Origin: an uncultured Alphaproteobacteria bacterium
Lineage (GTDB): Bacteria > Pseudomonadota > Alphaproteobacteria > GCA-2731375
Assembly (NCBI GenBank): GCA_951812805.1
Contig: CATOSZ010000001.1
Coordinates: 992,001-1,056,000 of the forward strand
Direction: 5' to 3'
DNA: 64,000 nucleotides
Part shown: piece by piece, positions 62,721 to 64,000 of the stretch
Layout of the letters: each line of letters starts with the position of its first letter
How positions within the stretch are numbered: position 1 is the first letter of the stretch
The notes under the pieces: generated by a model
Database searches by the model: none
Told to the model about the DNA's origin: nothing
The model's input: the letters and a program-made list of their open reading frames with translations, nothing else
Position numbers and translations under genes: made by a program

Positions 62721-64000
62721 CTAGACGGCGAGCTTGGCGCCCTCGAACGATTCCAATAGCCGACCGATGGCGATGAGGGTCTGCCGGCCCTCGGCGGTGT
62801 TCCGCGCCTTGACGGTCAGCGCTTCCATGAAGCCCGGCAGGCGGAGCAGGCTCTTTATCTTTTCCCGCACCAGATCACGTGCGCGGCCAGGCGTCGTTTC
62901 GCCTTCCGTGCAAAGATCCATAAGGCGAACGGCACCATTCGCCGGGTCGCCCGCCGCGCGCACCATCCGCTCCAGCAGTTTGGTGCCGACCAGAACCTCG
63001 ACTGAGATATCGTCGAGCATCTCGCCCAGCTTCTCCTTGTCGACATCGGCCAGGCGTGAGGCTTTTACCCGTGCGGCAAGGGCGGCCAGGCGCCGGACGT
63101 GCTGCCGCGCGTCTTCGTCCGCGACGGCGAGGAAATCGGGTCGGTTCGCCGGCGTTTCGATGATCGGCCGCAGGTACTCTCCGTAAAGCTCCTTCGTCGG
63201 CCCTTCGATGATACCACCCTCGATGGCGAGCAGCGCCTCGAAGCGATCGAGGGCGTTCTCGGAATCGGCCAGCAAGCGGGCGATCGCCTCGGCATGCAAT
63301 TGGCGGCCGGCACGGGCACGGAACGCCTCGCTCATCGACAGCCCACCCCGCAGCCAGCCGTCGGCGTCGCGCAGTTCGTCCATCAGGCGTTCCTGGGCGG
63401 CGGCCTCGCTCGCCAGGTCGCCGCCGCACAAGGGCCGGTGGCCGCGCAGGGTTTGGGCGACCCGGCGCAGCACGGCATCCCGGCAATAGGGCATCCGCCC
63501 TGCCCCGATCCAGCGACGAAGCGCGTCGTAGCCGGCGGGTGCGTCGGCACGTTCCCAGGCATCGCCGCGCGCCAGCGCGATCAGACAGAGCAATGCGGTC
63601 AGCAGATCCGGATGCTCCCCCAGAATGCCCATCAGGGCGCCGGAATCATCGAGAAAGTCGGAAATCAGCTGATCGAGCAGGGGTGCGGTATCGTCGGGGG
63701 CGTGCGCCAGCCAGGCCAGCAACTGGCAGAGTTTTTCCCCAACGGACGCGATGCCGGCCAGCCGCGCGGCGATGGCGGCATTGAAGCAGTAGGCCGGCTC
63801 CGGGTCGTCGGCGACCCGTCGGGCGAGGTCGGCGAGATCGTCCCCTTCCAGTGTCGGCATACGCCCGGAGCGAGCGTCGGTGCGAACCTGCTTCAGGATC
63901 TGGTCGAAGAGCGAGAAGAGCGTGCGCATGCGCTGCTGCACGTCGCCCTTGCTCTCCTGCACTTGTGCGCGGGCGGCGCGTTGGACCGCGCCCTGCAGCA
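62721..64000 (-). CDS. Unidentified helical protein, 5' end outside the window
   Basis: The frame is open to the right edge; 426 codons are visible before the stop at 62721-62723, so a Met near 63962 need not be the start. The sequence is alpha-helical throughout, with many Leu/Ala/Arg helices (LLTALLCLIALARGDAWERA, LLRLPGFMEALTVKARNTAE) and no membrane segment, repeat or motif I recognise. Confidence 0.5.
   Translation of the reverse strand, partial: LQGAVQRAARAQVQESKGDVQQRMRTLFSLFDQILKQVRTDARSGRMPTLEGDDLADLARRVADDPEPAYCFNAAIAARLAGIASVGEKLCQLLAWLAHAPDDTAPLLDQLISDFLDDSGALMGILGEHPDLLTALLCLIALARGDAWERADAPAGYDALRRWIGAGRMPYCRDAVLRRVAQTLRGHRPLCGGDLASEAAAQERLMDELRDADGWLRGGLSMSEAFRARAGRQLHAEAIARLLADSENALDRFEALLAIEGGIIEGPTKELYGEYLRPIIETPANRPDFLAVADEDARQHVRRLAALAARVKASRLADVDKEKLGEMLDDISVEVLVGTKLLERMVRAAGDPANGAVRLMDLCTEGETTPGRARDLVREKIKSLLRLPGFMEALTVKARNTAEGRQTLIAIGRLLESFEGAKLAV

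Noticed and set aside
1..64000. CRISPR arrays, tRNA or rRNA genes
   Set aside because: I saw no regularly spaced short repeats, no tRNA-like T-arm/acceptor combinations and no rRNA sequence; the only long repeats are the IS copies and the 32/78-bp blocks.

Overview
The window looks like chromosomal DNA of a GC-rich alphaproteobacterium. I infer this from the base composition, the codon use, the AccC-type carboxylase tail at the left edge, the Hyu, LLM and TauD catabolic gene content and the gene layout; a Rhodospirillales-like host is plausible but not proven. It is broken up by insertion sequences and contains a stretch of conjugative-element DNA. I see no rRNA, tRNA or CRISPR array.

Layout. 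(1) 1-5742: tail of a biotin carboxylase, a TIM-barrel sugar isomerase-like gene, then a three-gene operon of a tyrosinase, a HEAT-like helical protein and a helical protein fused to a Sco1/SenC copper-chaperone domain. A ThDP-dependent enzyme follows, cut off by an insertion sequence. (2) 5743-11349: first copy of an IS21-family element (here IS-A), itself split by a second IS21-family element (IS-B). (3) 11350-34973: an IS630 remnant, then a catabolic region. It holds two hydantoinase/oxoprolinase gene pairs (hyuB-hyuA and hyuA-hyuB), a ThDP enzyme, a glyoxalase-like protein, an alpha/beta hydrolase, a PuuE-like deacetylase, a D-aminoacylase and a threonine aldolase. After these come a marR-emrA-emrB efflux operon, an orphan molybdenum hydroxylase large subunit and a rhomboid protease truncated by the next IS. 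(4) 34974-37949: second IS-A copy. (5) 37950-55185: part of a conjugative element with ssb, membrane and secreted proteins of unknown function, a DotA/TraY-family protein, a VirD4/TraG-type coupling protein split by IS-B, a Pro/Ala-rich membrane protein whose end is replaced by an IS66 element, an HTH protein, an outer-membrane barrel, a Gp37/Gp68 (DUF5131) protein, a thermonuclease and small accessory genes. (6) 55186-58163: third IS-A copy. (7) 58164-64000: a 39-residue membrane peptide with a structured leader, two LLM flavin monooxygenase-like paralogues, a TauD-like dioxygenase, an SDR protein without the usual catalytic Tyr, a Tat-exported deaminase and an unidentified partial gene.

How the parts fit. 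The three IS-A copies lie in the same orientation, and none has a matching target duplication. They truncate genes at two junctions (ThDP enzyme, rhomboid). The simplest readings are recombination among IS-A copies that spliced together segments once far apart, or a misassembly at these nearly identical 3-kb repeats. IS-B and IS66 do have perfect target duplications, so their host genes can be rebuilt in frame: the coupling protein is 654 codons and the Pro/Ala-rich protein 314. The conjugative segment is therefore probably unable to transfer. The items most worth following up are the tyrosinase/HEAT/Sco operon, the cargo-carrying IS-A right arm, the duplicated nuclease/KGG-type module near 53-54.4 kb, and the small membrane peptide with its 15-bp leader hairpin.
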